64,000 nt of DNA from Neobacillus sp. PS2-9 (GTDB lineage Bacteria > Bacillota > Bacilli > Bacillales > Cytobacillaceae). Positions 9,156 through 17,986 of the stretch are shown here, piece by piece. The first letter of the stretch is position 1. Every line of letters starts with the position of its first letter. The stretch is taken from positions 4,234,501 through 4,298,500 of the forward strand of contig NZ_CP133269.1 of the NCBI RefSeq assembly GCF_030915525.1, read 5' to 3'. Under the pieces are notes generated by a model that was given only the letters and a program-made list of their open reading frames with translations, had not been told where the DNA came from and made no database searches. Made by a program: the position numbers and the translations under genes.

Positions 9156-10037
9156 TTATATTCCCCCAGCCCTGATAATCTTTAACTCAGGTGTGATCAG
9201 CAACCCCTTAAGATTTAGTTCTTCAATAACCTCTTTCCCCTTCTCTTCACCTAGTAGAAAGGCTACAGTTGAAAAAGCATCAGCCATCATCGCAAAAGGA
9301 GCAACAATGCTACTGCTTACCAAATGATTGGGTGAAGACTTAGTGTTTGGATTAACTATGTGATGTAAACTTGGATTCGTTTGATTCTTTCGCTCATAAC
9401 TTCCAGATGTACAGATTGCTTCATTGGAAAGTTTAATCGTTTCAACCAGAAGATCCCTTTGATACGGATGCTGGATTCCAATTTCCCACGGGCTCCCCAT
9501 TTCATTTAGTCCACCAGCAAATATATCACCGCCAGCGTTGATGACAAACCCTTCAAAGTCTATTAGTTCACGAGCAGCTAAATCAATCGCAAATCCTTTT
9601 GCTACTGCACCTAAATCTATGACTAAAGGTTTCATTATTGTTAAGGTCCTTGTTGCTTGGTTTAATAAAATTTCCTGATAAGTAACTGTTTCAGCATAAG
9701 GACTATTGATCATCGAGCCTGTTAAATAATGACGATTAAATCCGTATTCCTCCATTACCTTCCCTATAGTAGGATCAAATAACCCATTCGTCATTTGAGC
9801 TATTTGAAGGGCAAAGTAAAGCGGTTCGAACAGATACGGGCTAATTTCAACTGGCCTGCCGACATCTTGACAAGCTTTCATTAATTCACTTGAAGGACTA
9901 AAGCGGCTACACGCTTCTTCCACTCGTTGAAAAGCAAGAAATGCACGATTTATTTTCTCTTCAACCTCTTTTACTTCTTTCCGAGTAACAACCTGTATAT
10001 CGACCACGGTATCCATATATAATTTTGTTATTCTCAT
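9156..10037 (-). CDS. apbE: ApbE-type FAD:protein FMN transferase
   Basis: 293 residues, close to the family norm but without an obvious lipoprotein signal. ApbE splits FAD and attaches FMN to a Thr/Ser of target proteins. Recognisable blocks are LYMDTVVDIQV at the N-terminus, DPTIGKVMEEYGF, IDLGAVAKGFAIDLA, INAGGDIFAGG and the C-terminal ALLLG-like metal and FAD region. It lies between the probable target FMN-binding protein (three bases upstream) and the RnfD-like protein, both expected flavinylation substrates. Confidence 0.9.
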   Translation of the reverse strand: MRITKLYMDTVVDIQVVTRKEVKEVEEKINRAFLAFQRVEEACSRFSPSSELMKACQDVGRPVEISPYLFEPLYFALQIAQMTNGLFDPTIGKVMEEYGFNRHYLTGSMINSPYAETVTYQEILLNQATRTLTIMKPLVIDLGAVAKGFAIDLAARELIDFEGFVINAGGDIFAGGLNEMGSPWEIGIQHPYQRDLLVETIKLSNEAICTSGSYERKNQTNPSLHHIVNPNTKSSPNHLVSSSIVAPFAMMADAFSTVAFLLGEEKGKEVIEELNLKGLLITPELKIIRAGGI

Positions 10038-10040
10038 AAC

Positions 10041-10502
10041 TTACCCCACTGTATTAAATGCTTGATTAAGGGCATCTTGAACGGCATCCTCAAATGCTTC
10101 CGTACTATACGTTGCACCTGAAACATTTATCACCCTTGCACCCTGATTCTTCAGGACTTCATCAGGTAGGCCCACAATGTCGCTTTCCGAATAATGCATA
10201 GCAAAATCGCTTATTTCAACATTCGTAATCTTATCGTTCTGAATGGTTACCATAACATCAATAGAACCCCGTCTATTCATCCCTGTACCAGTGAACGTAC
10301 CATCTTTATATAGTTTATTTTTTTGAGCATTGCTAACCGAACCATCATTTACTGCTTTATTATTTGTTTGTATGTTTTTCGCCACTTGATGAATAGGCTG
10401 TTCAATGCTCACTTGATTTTCCGTTGTTAAATAACCAGCTGAGTATACAGCTGCAACTGCCGTGGAACAAAGGATGATCCATTTTTTGTCTGTTTTTTTC
10501 AT
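10041..10502 (-). CDS. FMN-binding domain protein, membrane anchored, ApbE substrate
   Basis: 153 residues. An N-terminal hydrophobic signal or anchor (KKWIILCSTAVAAVYSAGYL) is followed by a low-complexity linker and an FMN_bind domain (DGTFTGTGMNRRGSIDVMVT). It ends with the flavinylation motif SGATYST, whose Thr/Ser is the usual attachment site for FMN by ApbE. The start was set at the ATG at 10502 because AGGAGGG lies just upstream; a longer frame opens at 10535. It is the first gene of the FMN-binding/ApbE/RnfD/two-component unit and probably faces outside the membrane. Confidence 0.85.
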   Translation of the reverse strand: MKKTDKKWIILCSTAVAAVYSAGYLTTENQVSIEQPIHQVAKNIQTNNKAVNDGSVSNAQKNKLYKDGTFTGTGMNRRGSIDVMVTIQNDKITNVEISDFAMHYSESDIVGLPDEVLKNQGARVINVSGATYSTEAFEDAVQDALNQAFNTVG

Positions 10503-10579
10503 AAAGAATCCCTCCTGTAACATCTCAATCACCATTCCACAACAGTTTATCTTAGTAATCTTAGAATTTTATTTGAAAA

Positions 10580-10615
10580 AGAAAAGGAACCTACCAAAGT
10601 TTGGTGGTTCCTTTC
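10580..10615 (-). terminator. Terminator after the metallopeptidase gene
   Basis: A long stem, AAAGGAACC...ACCAAA pairing with TTTGGT...GGTTCCTTT with one bulged base and almost no loop. It lies between the stop of the YgjP-type gene and the start of the FMN-binding gene, so it separates the two minus-strand units. Confidence 0.65.
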
Positions 10616-10743
10616 CTTCAAAAACAAACTAATATTGATGTAAGTTATCGGTTCTCATTGCTCATCCTCTTAAATACATAACCCTTTTCCATGTCAGATC
10701 ACAATTTTTTTTACACCGTTTTAATAAAATACCTTTTGTACAG

Positions 10744-11451
10744 CTATACCGTCATTTTCCAGTTTGATAATGCCAGCCAGTTTTCTTTTTCCTTATAATC
10801 AGGCATGATTTTTCCAACCAGCCTCCAAAAAGAGCGGTCATGATTTAAATGCACCATATGACACATTTCGTGAACAACTACATAATCAATCACACTTTGC
10901 GGCGCCATCGCCAGTCTCCAATTAAAGGTTAATTGAAGTCTTGAATCACAGGTTCCCCATGTAGTTTGGCTATCTGTGATTCGAATTGAACGTGGTTTTG
11001 TTTTAAAGTAACTTTGATATGAGGAGATGCTCTTTTCAACTATTGCTTTACATTGCTGATAATAGAAGCGTTTTAAAGCATGTTTTATTTTCTCATCTTC
11101 TGGGTACTTCACATATATATGTAATTTATCTTCCTCAAATCTTACGTAATCTTGGGCAATGGTACTGTCTTGAAAAATCTGTATGGGAAAGGTATTTCCT
11201 AAGTAAAGAAAGGTCTCACCATGATCATATACCTTTTCCTGCGGTCCTTGGAGCCGATCCTTCATTTCTTTTAATTTTTGCTGAATGGGGTCCCAATTTT
11301 TCTCTAATAGTTGGATTACCTTTTCATCTGGTGTTCCTTTCGGTGCCTGGACTTCCACATTCCCATAGCTATCAATCGTGATCCCCATTGAGGAACGATT
11401 TTTGTACTTAATTTCAAAATGTATCGTCTTATCTAAGTATGTGTGTATCAT
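10744..11451 (-). CDS. YgjP/SprT-like zinc metallopeptidase (DUF45)
   Basis: 235 residues. The C-terminal half carries the zinc motif HEMCH followed by HLNHDRSFW and, upstream, the family signature TDSQTTWGTCDSRLQLTFNWRL. The family is assigned to M48-like or DUF45 peptidases and is often seen near type I restriction systems, though none is present here. The ATG at 11451 was chosen because of an AAAAGGTGATGAA site. The frame upstream to 11529 runs through the dispersed repeat at 11478-11600 and is not real coding. Confidence 0.87.
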   Translation of the reverse strand: MIHTYLDKTIHFEIKYKNRSSMGITIDSYGNVEVQAPKGTPDEKVIQLLEKNWDPIQQKLKEMKDRLQGPQEKVYDHGETFLYLGNTFPIQIFQDSTIAQDYVRFEEDKLHIYVKYPEDEKIKHALKRFYYQQCKAIVEKSISSYQSYFKTKPRSIRITDSQTTWGTCDSRLQLTFNWRLAMAPQSVIDYVVVHEMCHMVHLNHDRSFWRLVGKIMPDYKEKENWLALSNWKMTV

Positions 11452-11477
11452 TTCATCACCTTTTTTAACATCAATTA

Positions 11478-11600
11478 AGAAAAGCGCAAGCGCCTTGTTC
11501 AGCCCAGACAGGCAAATGTTCTTCGGCAATAAAAGTCCGCCTTTTGACTTTTATTGCCGAAGGTTATTTGACCCGAGGGGCTAGGCGCTGGAGCTGGACA
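11478..11600. repeat. Dispersed intergenic repeat with internal hairpin
   Basis: About 120 bp, opening with AAGCGCAAGCGCC and closing with GGCGCTGGAGCTGGACA. An inner hairpin pairs CTTCGGCAATAAAAGTC (11521-11537) with its complement at 11546-11562. The same layout occurs as a multicopy intergenic element in Bacillaceae genomes, as far as I recall. It is the higher-GC island between two unrelated genes. Confidence 0.65.
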
Positions 11601-11642
11601 ATTCTCGAAGTCGAATTTTATACATTCTTATTATGTAAAAAA

Positions 11643-11684
11643 ATAGTGCCTGTCCCTCAAAAGGAACAGACACTATTATTATAA
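11643..11684 (-). terminator. Terminator after the NlpC/P60 gene
   Basis: ATAGTGCCTGTCCC pairs with GGAACAGACACTAT (some mismatches) with T/A runs outside. It is just downstream of the cell-wall hydrolase gene on the minus strand. Confidence 0.6.
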
Positions 11685-11721
11685 ACTATATTAGTTTACA
11701 TCTTAATTTTTTTCTCTGTAT

Positions 11722-12870
11722 TTAAGGTTGTAGGACTCTAGCAGCACTTGTGAATTTTGCAGGGTTATAAGTAGCGATCTTTACCACATCACCTGTTTGT
11801 GGTGCATGGATGTATTGTCCGCCTCCAATATAAATACCCACATGATAAGCAGGTGAACCTCTGAATACTAGGTCTCCAGGTTGTACTTGACTTGGAGAAA
11901 TTCTTGTTCCAACCCTTTGTTGGTCACGTGACACCCTTGGAAGATTGATGCCAACTTGACGGAATACATAGCTTGTAAATCCTGAACAATCAAATCCGTT
12001 TGGCGTTGTTCCTCCCCAAACGTAAGGAACACCCATATATCTTTTCGCTATAGCAATAACATTACTTGCCGTAGCAGAGGTAGATTCATTAGATAAATCT
12101 ACAGAAGGTGCAGATTTTGAAGTTTTGGTTCCTCCAGAATGTCTTTGAGTAAGCTGTTGCTGAGCTAATTGAGCTTGGCGACGTGCCTCTTCCTGTGCCT
12201 GTCTTTGAGCCTCTTCTTGAGCCTGCTGTTGAGCCAGTTGATTATGTTGATTTTGTAATGTACTCTGCGCAGTAGCTAATTCTTTTTGAATTTCTGCTTT
12301 ATCTTCTTGGACCTTTTTTTGTTCAGATGCTAATTCATTTTGGCTATTTTTTAATTGATTGTACTCTTCGTGTAATTTTTTCTCTGCTTCTGTTAATGCT
12401 TGCTCTTTTTCATTTAAGCCGTTTAGTAAAGATGTATCACTTTCCATGATGTTTGAAATAGCAGAAAAACGGGTAAAAAATTCAGAAAGGTTTTCAGATG
12501 AAAGCAAAAGTTCTGCGTATGTAACGATTGATTGTTTTCCCTCTAACTGAATACTCTTAAGTCGTTCTGAATAGACCTCTTTGTGTGCTTCAAGGGACGC
12601 TTTAGCTTCTTCAATTTCAGCCTCTGTTTGTGCAATTTTTCCTTGTTGCGTCTTGATTTCACTATTTAGTTTTTCACTTTTCTCCATTGATTGACTGATT
12701 CGGTCATCTAATTGTTGAATTCTGGTTTCAAAATTATCAATTTGGTCTTCCGTTGCATTAATTTGCCCCTGGATTACTGACGTTTCCGGACTCGCAAAAG
12801 TAGGTGTTACTTGGATTGTAGCGGCAAGAATGGTAGCTGTAACTGTATATTTTAAGAATTTTTTTATCAT
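11722..12870 (-). CDS. CwlO-like secreted NlpC/P60 peptidoglycan hydrolase
   Basis: 382 residues: signal peptide (cleavage near TFA-SPET, residue 26), a long coiled coil to about residue 210, a Gln/Ala-rich linker, then a C-terminal NlpC/P60 domain. Catalytic residues are seen as Cys in NGFDCSGFTSY, His in AYHVGIYIG and the final His in YIHAPQTG. This is the CwlO (YvcE) architecture, a D,L-endopeptidase required for wall elongation in Bacillus and controlled there by FtsEX and WalRK. A WalR-type box lies about 100 bases upstream. Monocistronic with its own terminator. Confidence 0.9.
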   Translation of the reverse strand: MIKKFLKYTVTATILAATIQVTPTFASPETSVIQGQINATEDQIDNFETRIQQLDDRISQSMEKSEKLNSEIKTQQGKIAQTEAEIEEAKASLEAHKEVYSERLKSIQLEGKQSIVTYAELLLSSENLSEFFTRFSAISNIMESDTSLLNGLNEKEQALTEAEKKLHEEYNQLKNSQNELASEQKKVQEDKAEIQKELATAQSTLQNQHNQLAQQQAQEEAQRQAQEEARRQAQLAQQQLTQRHSGGTKTSKSAPSVDLSNESTSATASNVIAIAKRYMGVPYVWGGTTPNGFDCSGFTSYVFRQVGINLPRVSRDQQRVGTRISPSQVQPGDLVFRGSPAYHVGIYIGGGQYIHAPQTGDVVKIATYNPAKFTSAARVLQP

Positions 12871-12968
12871 TACATTATCTCCTCTTGTAACCTATCATTA
12901 ATTCCAATTTCCTAATATATTACTAGTTTATACTCCAAATGGACTAATAACAATGCAATTGGCAGTAA

Positions 12969-12985
12969 TGTAATACAATTGTAAT
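12969..12985 (+). promoter_or_regulatory. Candidate WalR (YycF) box
   Basis: TGTAAT-ACAAT-TGTAAT is an exact direct repeat with a five-base spacer, the known WalR recognition pattern. It lies about 100 bases upstream of the CwlO-like gene but reads on the strand opposite to it. The 12871-13137 gap holds this box and terminator hairpins but no gene. Confidence 0.5.
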
Positions 12986-13049
12986 TTTATGTAGAATAAT
13001 CTGACAAAATTGTCGACATCTGATGATAAATATTTCTTAGCACCATAAA

Positions 13050-13137
13050 AAATAAGCCGCTATATTTAATAGCGACTTTTTAGTTTTTTGTAGATATAGA
13101 TATAAATAGAAAAAAAGGCGGAATATCCACCTTTTTT
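13050..13137 (-). terminator. Terminator hairpins after the MmcQ/YjbR gene
   Basis: Two stems lie back to back. AAAAAAGG.GG pairs with CC.CCTTTTTT at 13111-13137, directly after the stop of the 13138 gene. AAGCCGCTAT pairs with ATAGCGACTT at about 13054-13078 with one mismatch. Both are flanked by T runs. Confidence 0.55.
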
Positions 13138-13509
13138 TCACTTTGTATGTAACTCATTCCATTTCTTAACCAAGCGCTTCGGCGCTGCACGCAAATAGGC
13201 TTCTTGAATGAGATCAGCCAACTCATCCCAGTCTTGTCCCTCTGGATTTTGAATAGACACCCAGCCATGATGTCCTATGTAAGGGGTTTTGAAAAAACAT
13301 TCTTTCTGCAGCAATAATTCCTGTGTTTCCCTGTCTGATTTAAACGACAGGCTGAAACCTTTCTCGCTTTCACCTGATATCACGAAGGATTTCCCATTGA
13401 TTTTAAAAGTATTGTGACCGAAACCGTCGATAATTTCAGTAGATTCAGGAAGTGCAAGACAAATGCTGCGCACTTTTTCAAGCATGCCTGCCGTGTCATG
13501 TGTTTTCAT
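13138..13509 (-). CDS. MmcQ/YjbR family protein
   Basis: About 123 residues of the YjbR-like fold (CyaY-like DNA-binding superfamily). Family marks are FGHNTFKINGKSFVI in the first half, SLSFKSDRETQELLL in the middle and HHGWVSI... toward the end. The biological role is poorly defined. The ATG at 13509 has AGGTG nine bases upstream; an ATG four codons earlier (13521) lies too close to that site. It is separated by only 24 bases from the VOC-family gene upstream and is probably co-transcribed with it. Confidence 0.8.
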   Translation of the reverse strand: MKTHDTAGMLEKVRSICLALPESTEIIDGFGHNTFKINGKSFVISGESEKGFSLSFKSDRETQELLLQKECFFKTPYIGHHGWVSIQNPEGQDWDELADLIQEAYLRAAPKRLVKKWNELHTK

Positions 13510-13533
13510 ATTTTCATTCACCTATCGACCATT

Positions 13534-13929
13534 CTATTTTGCGTTCGCATCAGGTTGATGAATTCCGAAAATATTGCCTTCGGTATCAATATAATAGCCT
13601 TGCCATGCCATTCCAGGCAGGGCATATTTAGGCATGGCGACCTTTCCGCCATTCTCCAGAATTTTCGCTTCCGTTACATCGTAACTTTCTACTCCCATTG
13701 TACAAGCATACCCATTTAATGCTTGATTTGTTTCCGGTGGAGCACTTTGACGCTGCATCAAGGCACCATTGATTCCAGGTTCATTTTCATCGCCAGTCAC
13801 AGCACCAAAGTAAGGCATGCCTGCATACTCACTCCAATCCTGAAATGACCATCCGAATACCTCTCCATAAAACTTCTTTGCCCGTTCCATGTCACTCACA
13901 TGAATTTCGAAATGAACTAATCTTCCCAT
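13534..13929 (-). CDS. VOC-superfamily (glyoxalase/bleomycin resistance-like) protein
   Basis: 131 residues, a single VOC protein with paired beta-alpha-beta-beta-beta units. It begins MGRLVHFEIHVSDMERAKKF and ends YYIDTEGNIFGIHQPD. Metal ligands typical of the fold can be placed at His8 and the late Glu/His region. This subgroup is similar to PhnB/YdeN-like proteins of unknown substrate. TAGGAGG precedes the ATG. First gene of a two-gene unit with the YjbR-like protein. Confidence 0.82.
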   Translation of the reverse strand: MGRLVHFEIHVSDMERAKKFYGEVFGWSFQDWSEYAGMPYFGAVTGDENEPGINGALMQRQSAPPETNQALNGYACTMGVESYDVTEAKILENGGKVAMPKYALPGMAWQGYYIDTEGNIFGIHQPDANAK

Positions 13930-14198
13930 AATGGCCTCCTATTTTTACAAGAATGAACTATTTCTAGGTTGCTTTTCTACTTTAGTAGAGTCTTTGACAC
14001 TTTTCTATTATAGGATATTTTGTGGTAATAAATTCCGTCAACAATAAAAAATTTTGAAAATTCAGGGAAAAATAGTGAACATTTGTAAAAAATAGCTACT
14101 TATATCCTATTTTCACCCCATAAAAAAGCGTTGTAAAAATTTATCAGTCGATTTCCTCTACAATTAACTGGGTATAAAAATCAACAATGTTTTTTAAC

Positions 14199-14501
14199 TT
14201 AATACAGGACAAGAAGCACCTCCTCCCCTGGCATCACGTCATCAATGCAAACCACCAGATGCTCTCCAAGAAGACGAAGCCTATAACGAGTAGCTGCTGT
14301 CACTGGAAGCAGAAGGCCTGGTAATTCGGCTAGGTGGGACGGTTGATTTGGAAAAATATCAGTGGAAGCCGTAATTGCTTCATGGACACGTTTGTAAAAC
14401 TTTGCTCCGTTACCTGTTGCTCTCCTTCTCACCCGGTTCGGGCATGTAACCCCCTTCTTCTTCGTTACCGGTTCATCAAAAAAATCACTTTCCACGAACA
14501 T
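14199..14501 (-). CDS. Hypothetical 100-residue protein
   Basis: No family recognised. A basic N-terminal third (KKKGVTCPNRVRRRATGNGAK) precedes a more hydrophobic C-terminal half (LAELPGLLLPVTAATRYRLR, VVCIDDVMPGEEVLLVLY). Codon use looks like real coding, somewhat GC-richer than its flanks, and AGAAGG lies upstream of the ATG at 14501. Monocistronic. The 13930-14198 gap upstream of the VOC gene holds nothing I can name. Confidence 0.5.
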   Translation of the reverse strand: MFVESDFFDEPVTKKKGVTCPNRVRRRATGNGAKFYKRVHEAITASTDIFPNQPSHLAELPGLLLPVTAATRYRLRLLGEHLVVCIDDVMPGEEVLLVLY

Positions 14502-14656
14502 TAGAAACCTTCTCGAATCTCTATATCCTATAAAAAGCCAGGCATTTAGCCTGGCTCAAGTATCTACCAATAAAATTCTGTGTTGTTCAACTCTTGAAGT
14601 ACCTTAATAATTTCCTTTTCTATATGATTTACTTTCTTTCTCGTCACTTTCGATTA

Positions 14657-14750
14657 TTTACTCGTCAAAATATGATTTACTCGTCTATTTTCCATTTTAC
14701 TCGTCAAACTTCACACTTTACTCGTCAATAACCCCATTTTACTCGCCAAC
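14657..14750. repeat. Short interspersed repeat array TTTACTCGTCAA
   Basis: Five copies of TTTACTCGTC (the last TTTACTCGCC) begin at about 14657, 14676, 14696, 14717 and 14737, so the period is close to 20 bp with degenerate spacers. No protein is encoded. It occupies the gap between the hypothetical gene and the MMPL gene (14502-14876), which otherwise contains only a terminator. Confidence 0.7.
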
Positions 14751-14831
14751 TACTAAACTACACCCACTCTTCCCAAAAAACACCACAATTATCAAAGATT
14801 GTGGTGGGACAGAATTATATACTTTCTTTTT

Positions 14832-14872
14832 AAAAAAGGCAGTTTCCCCTTTGAAGAGGGACTGCCTTTTTG
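14832..14872 (-). terminator. Terminator after the MMPL gene
   Basis: AAAAAAGGCAGT.CCCC pairs with GGGG.ACTGCCTTTTT immediately downstream of the transporter stop codon on the minus strand. Confidence 0.75.
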
Positions 14873-14876
14873 CGTT

Positions 14877-17800
14877 TTACACTATTTTTTTCTCATAACT
14901 TACGTCCGTATCCTTCTTTCTAGAAAATACATTTACTAGAGCTTCCGGAAGAGCCATCAAGGCTGGAACAAAGATTGGAAGCAGAATAAAGCAAAGGATG
15001 ACCAGACCGGCAATAACAGCTATGGCCAGTTCTGATAAAAGGATGATACCCGAAGGCATCAGTGTGGCAAAGGTGCCGCCAAGAATAATTACTGCTGCTA
15101 TAATCACACCGCCTATTTGCTTTGAAGCCAATACGATTGCCTCTTTAGCCGGCATATGTGGATATTCCTTAAACCGCATCATTAAAAATATACTATAGTC
15201 TACTCCCAAAGCGACAATGATGATAAAGGAGAAGAATGGTACGAAGGAAGAAATACCTTCAAGCCCCTTCAAATCTATGAAAATATAATTTATAAGGAAC
15301 ATCGCCGCATAGTATGCCCCAACAAGGGATGCGGTGATGAAAACCGGTGTCCAGAAAGATCGTATAACAAAAAACAGTACAAGCAATACTCCGATAATGA
15401 CGATTGTCGTTGTTTTATTTAGATCTCTGGTCAATACATTATTCATATCGTTTGTTGTCGCACTGGGTCCGGATGTTCCACTCTTTGCATCAGATAGAGC
15501 GGTGCCTTTAAGTCCATCTGTAACCGTTTGATTGATTTTGTCTACGGTTTTTAATGCACTCTCTGAATATGGATCATCATTCAGAACTACCATGAATTTG
15601 GTGATTTTTCTATCTTCAGACATGAATGTGTCAAACGATCTTTTAAAGTCCTTATTAGTCAACGCTTCCTTTGGAATAAAGAAAGTTTTATTCGTATTCA
15701 GCTGCGTTAAGTAACCATTCGTTTGTCCCAGTCCATCAGAGATTTGCTGTAAACCGTTGTTGACATCTGACAGCTTTTCGCCAAAGATACTGAAACCGTT
15801 GAGGCCGTCTGCCAGCTGCTGCTGACCTGACTTCATCTGGCCCAATCCATTCGTGACACTGTTCATATTGGTTACGATGGTGCCAATTCCTGAGGATGCC
15901 TGACCAAGTCCAGATTCAAGCTTTTTCAACCCATCTGCCATTTGTGCTAATCCGCTACTCATGGCGCCAAGATTTTTATTTGCTGTCCCAAAACCGGTAG
16001 TTACTGCATTATAATTAGCATTTAAGGCTTGGATTCCTTCAGGTGTGATTTGACTTAATGAAGAGTTTAACTGTTCGATTGTTTGCTTCAAAGCTAAATA
16101 ATTTTCATCACTTTGAGAATCTTCATAACTGCTCCCTAAAGCCGTAACCATGGACTGCATTTGTGATAAGGCACTTTTCACCCCAAGTAGAGCCTGGGCT
16201 GCATCTTGATAGTGGGTACCCATCTCTACATATCCAGTCTGCATCTTCCCATAATTTTCAGCTAACAAGGCAACACCGCTGCTCATCTTAAAGATATTTG
16301 TTTCAATGGTAACTATACCGTTATTGATCGTCTTTGAATTACTTGATCCATCGTCTATACCCGTTTGGATTTGCTTCAATCCATCAGTTAAGGCAGCCAT
16401 ACCATCTTGAAGCTTTGCCGTACCGTCAACCATTTGACTGACTTTGGAAAAGTCCGCTGAACCGAACCCTTCTTGTGCTTCTTTCAATCCATCATGAATT
16501 TGATCCACACCACCTTGCGTTTGTGACAAGCCATCCGTAACAGCCCCCATTTGACTGTCGACGTAAAAATCATCAATTGGCTTACCTTGAGGTTGTGTGA
16601 TGGAAGAAACCTGCTTCACACCCTTAATACTTTTCAATCTTTCAGTTATATTATCAATGACTGCAAGAGAGTCATTATTATCAAGTGCTTTACCAGTTTC
16701 GATGACAACAGTCGCAGGCATAGCCTGGCCTTTTCCAAAGTGCTTCGATACCAAATTTATCGCTTTAGAAGAAGGGTATTTATCTCCAAGTTCTCCGACC
16801 GTATCAAAGTTAAGCTTTTCCTGATGAAAATACACCATTGGTCCGAGTATCAAAAGAATGATGACAGTCGATATAATAGGGTGCTTAACAGCATAGGAGG
16901 ATGTTTTACCCCAAAACTTATTTTCCTTATGGCCCATTACATTCTTAGATGGCCAGAAAAGTTTTTTACCTAATACCTTCATGACAAATGGCGTTAAAGT
17001 CAATATTTGCAGTAACAATATGGTTACTCCGATTACAACCACAACACCTGATCGATAAATTGGAGATTCGGCAAAAATGAGAGCAAGGAAAGCAATAAAT
17101 ACAGTGAGTATGCTGTATGCAATTGTTTTACCTGCCGTTTTATAAGTGTTTACGATTGATTCATCAATAGAATGTCCATGGGATAATTCTTCCTTAAATC
17201 GATTAAACAGAAGGATGTTATAATCTGTACCAATCCCAAATAGGATAAGGATCAGGAGCATTTGGGTAAGACTAGTTATTGGAAATCCTGCCTTATCAAT
17301 TAATTGGGCTGCAATTCCCATGGAAACAAGGTAGGAAAAAGCTACAGCCACTAAGGAAATCATAGGTGTAACGACTGACCTAAATGCAATGATAAGGACT
17401 ACTAAAATAAAAATAACGGTTAATGCCGCACTCTTTTCGACACCTGCCTGGGATGCCTTCAGATAATCATTATTGATAAAGTCTTCCCCACTAAGATAGT
17501 AGTCAACAGGTACATGATCCAATTTGCTTTCAATTTGTTTTTTGATATCATCTATTTCTCGCCCTCTTTTATCAAGCTTATAGCTCACTATAAGTGTTGT
17601 ACCATCTTTAGATACTAAAGAGCTTTTGGCTTCGGGGATGCTGAAAGGATCCATGATGTTAGCAATACCAAGCTCTGACCTGCTATCGCGTATGTTTTCT
17701 ACAGCATCACCGATTTTCTCCATTTCATCATCTGAAATTTTATTTTTATCGTAAAAAACGATGAGGTTGTTTGTTCCTTTCGTTGTATCCATTTTTTTTA

Positions 17801-17960
17801 AGATACGATCTGCCATTACGGAAGGGCTATCATTACTCGTTCCCTGCTGCCCTTTTTGCCGTAATATGGCATTGATGTCTGGTTGTATGACTGTAAGCAC
17901 GATTGTCGCAACCAACCATATGGTAAATATGGCCCAGCGGCCTTTAATAATCTGTCTCAC
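14877..17960 (-). CDS. MMPL-family RND-type membrane transporter
   Basis: 1027 residues. Two repeats each have one helix, a large extracytoplasmic loop and a five-helix bundle. The MMPL signatures are GTDYNILLFNRFKEEL in the first half and GVDYSIFLMMRFKEYP in the second, with the Asp expected to relay protons. Between them lies a long heptad-like region rich in GL/Q/DG repeats (residues about 470-740), as in YdgH/YdfJ-like and YhgE-like proteins of Bacilli. It starts at GTG 17960 with GGAGG seven bases upstream. It follows a MarR regulator in the same unit, as ydgG-ydgH does in B. subtilis, suggesting inducible export of a lipid or toxic compound. Confidence 0.9.
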   Translation of the reverse strand: MRQIIKGRWAIFTIWLVATIVLTVIQPDINAILRQKGQQGTSNDSPSVMADRILKKMDTTKGTNNLIVFYDKNKISDDEMEKIGDAVENIRDSRSELGIANIMDPFSIPEAKSSLVSKDGTTLIVSYKLDKRGREIDDIKKQIESKLDHVPVDYYLSGEDFINNDYLKASQAGVEKSAALTVIFILVVLIIAFRSVVTPMISLVAVAFSYLVSMGIAAQLIDKAGFPITSLTQMLLILILFGIGTDYNILLFNRFKEELSHGHSIDESIVNTYKTAGKTIAYSILTVFIAFLALIFAESPIYRSGVVVVIGVTILLLQILTLTPFVMKVLGKKLFWPSKNVMGHKENKFWGKTSSYAVKHPIISTVIILLILGPMVYFHQEKLNFDTVGELGDKYPSSKAINLVSKHFGKGQAMPATVVIETGKALDNNDSLAVIDNITERLKSIKGVKQVSSITQPQGKPIDDFYVDSQMGAVTDGLSQTQGGVDQIHDGLKEAQEGFGSADFSKVSQMVDGTAKLQDGMAALTDGLKQIQTGIDDGSSNSKTINNGIVTIETNIFKMSSGVALLAENYGKMQTGYVEMGTHYQDAAQALLGVKSALSQMQSMVTALGSSYEDSQSDENYLALKQTIEQLNSSLSQITPEGIQALNANYNAVTTGFGTANKNLGAMSSGLAQMADGLKKLESGLGQASSGIGTIVTNMNSVTNGLGQMKSGQQQLADGLNGFSIFGEKLSDVNNGLQQISDGLGQTNGYLTQLNTNKTFFIPKEALTNKDFKRSFDTFMSEDRKITKFMVVLNDDPYSESALKTVDKINQTVTDGLKGTALSDAKSGTSGPSATTNDMNNVLTRDLNKTTTIVIIGVLLVLFFVIRSFWTPVFITASLVGAYYAAMFLINYIFIDLKGLEGISSFVPFFSFIIIVALGVDYSIFLMMRFKEYPHMPAKEAIVLASKQIGGVIIAAVIILGGTFATLMPSGIILLSELAIAVIAGLVILCFILLPIFVPALMALPEALVNVFSRKKDTDVSYEKKIV

Positions 17961-17986
17961 CTTGAATCCTCCGTTAGTTTAGATAT

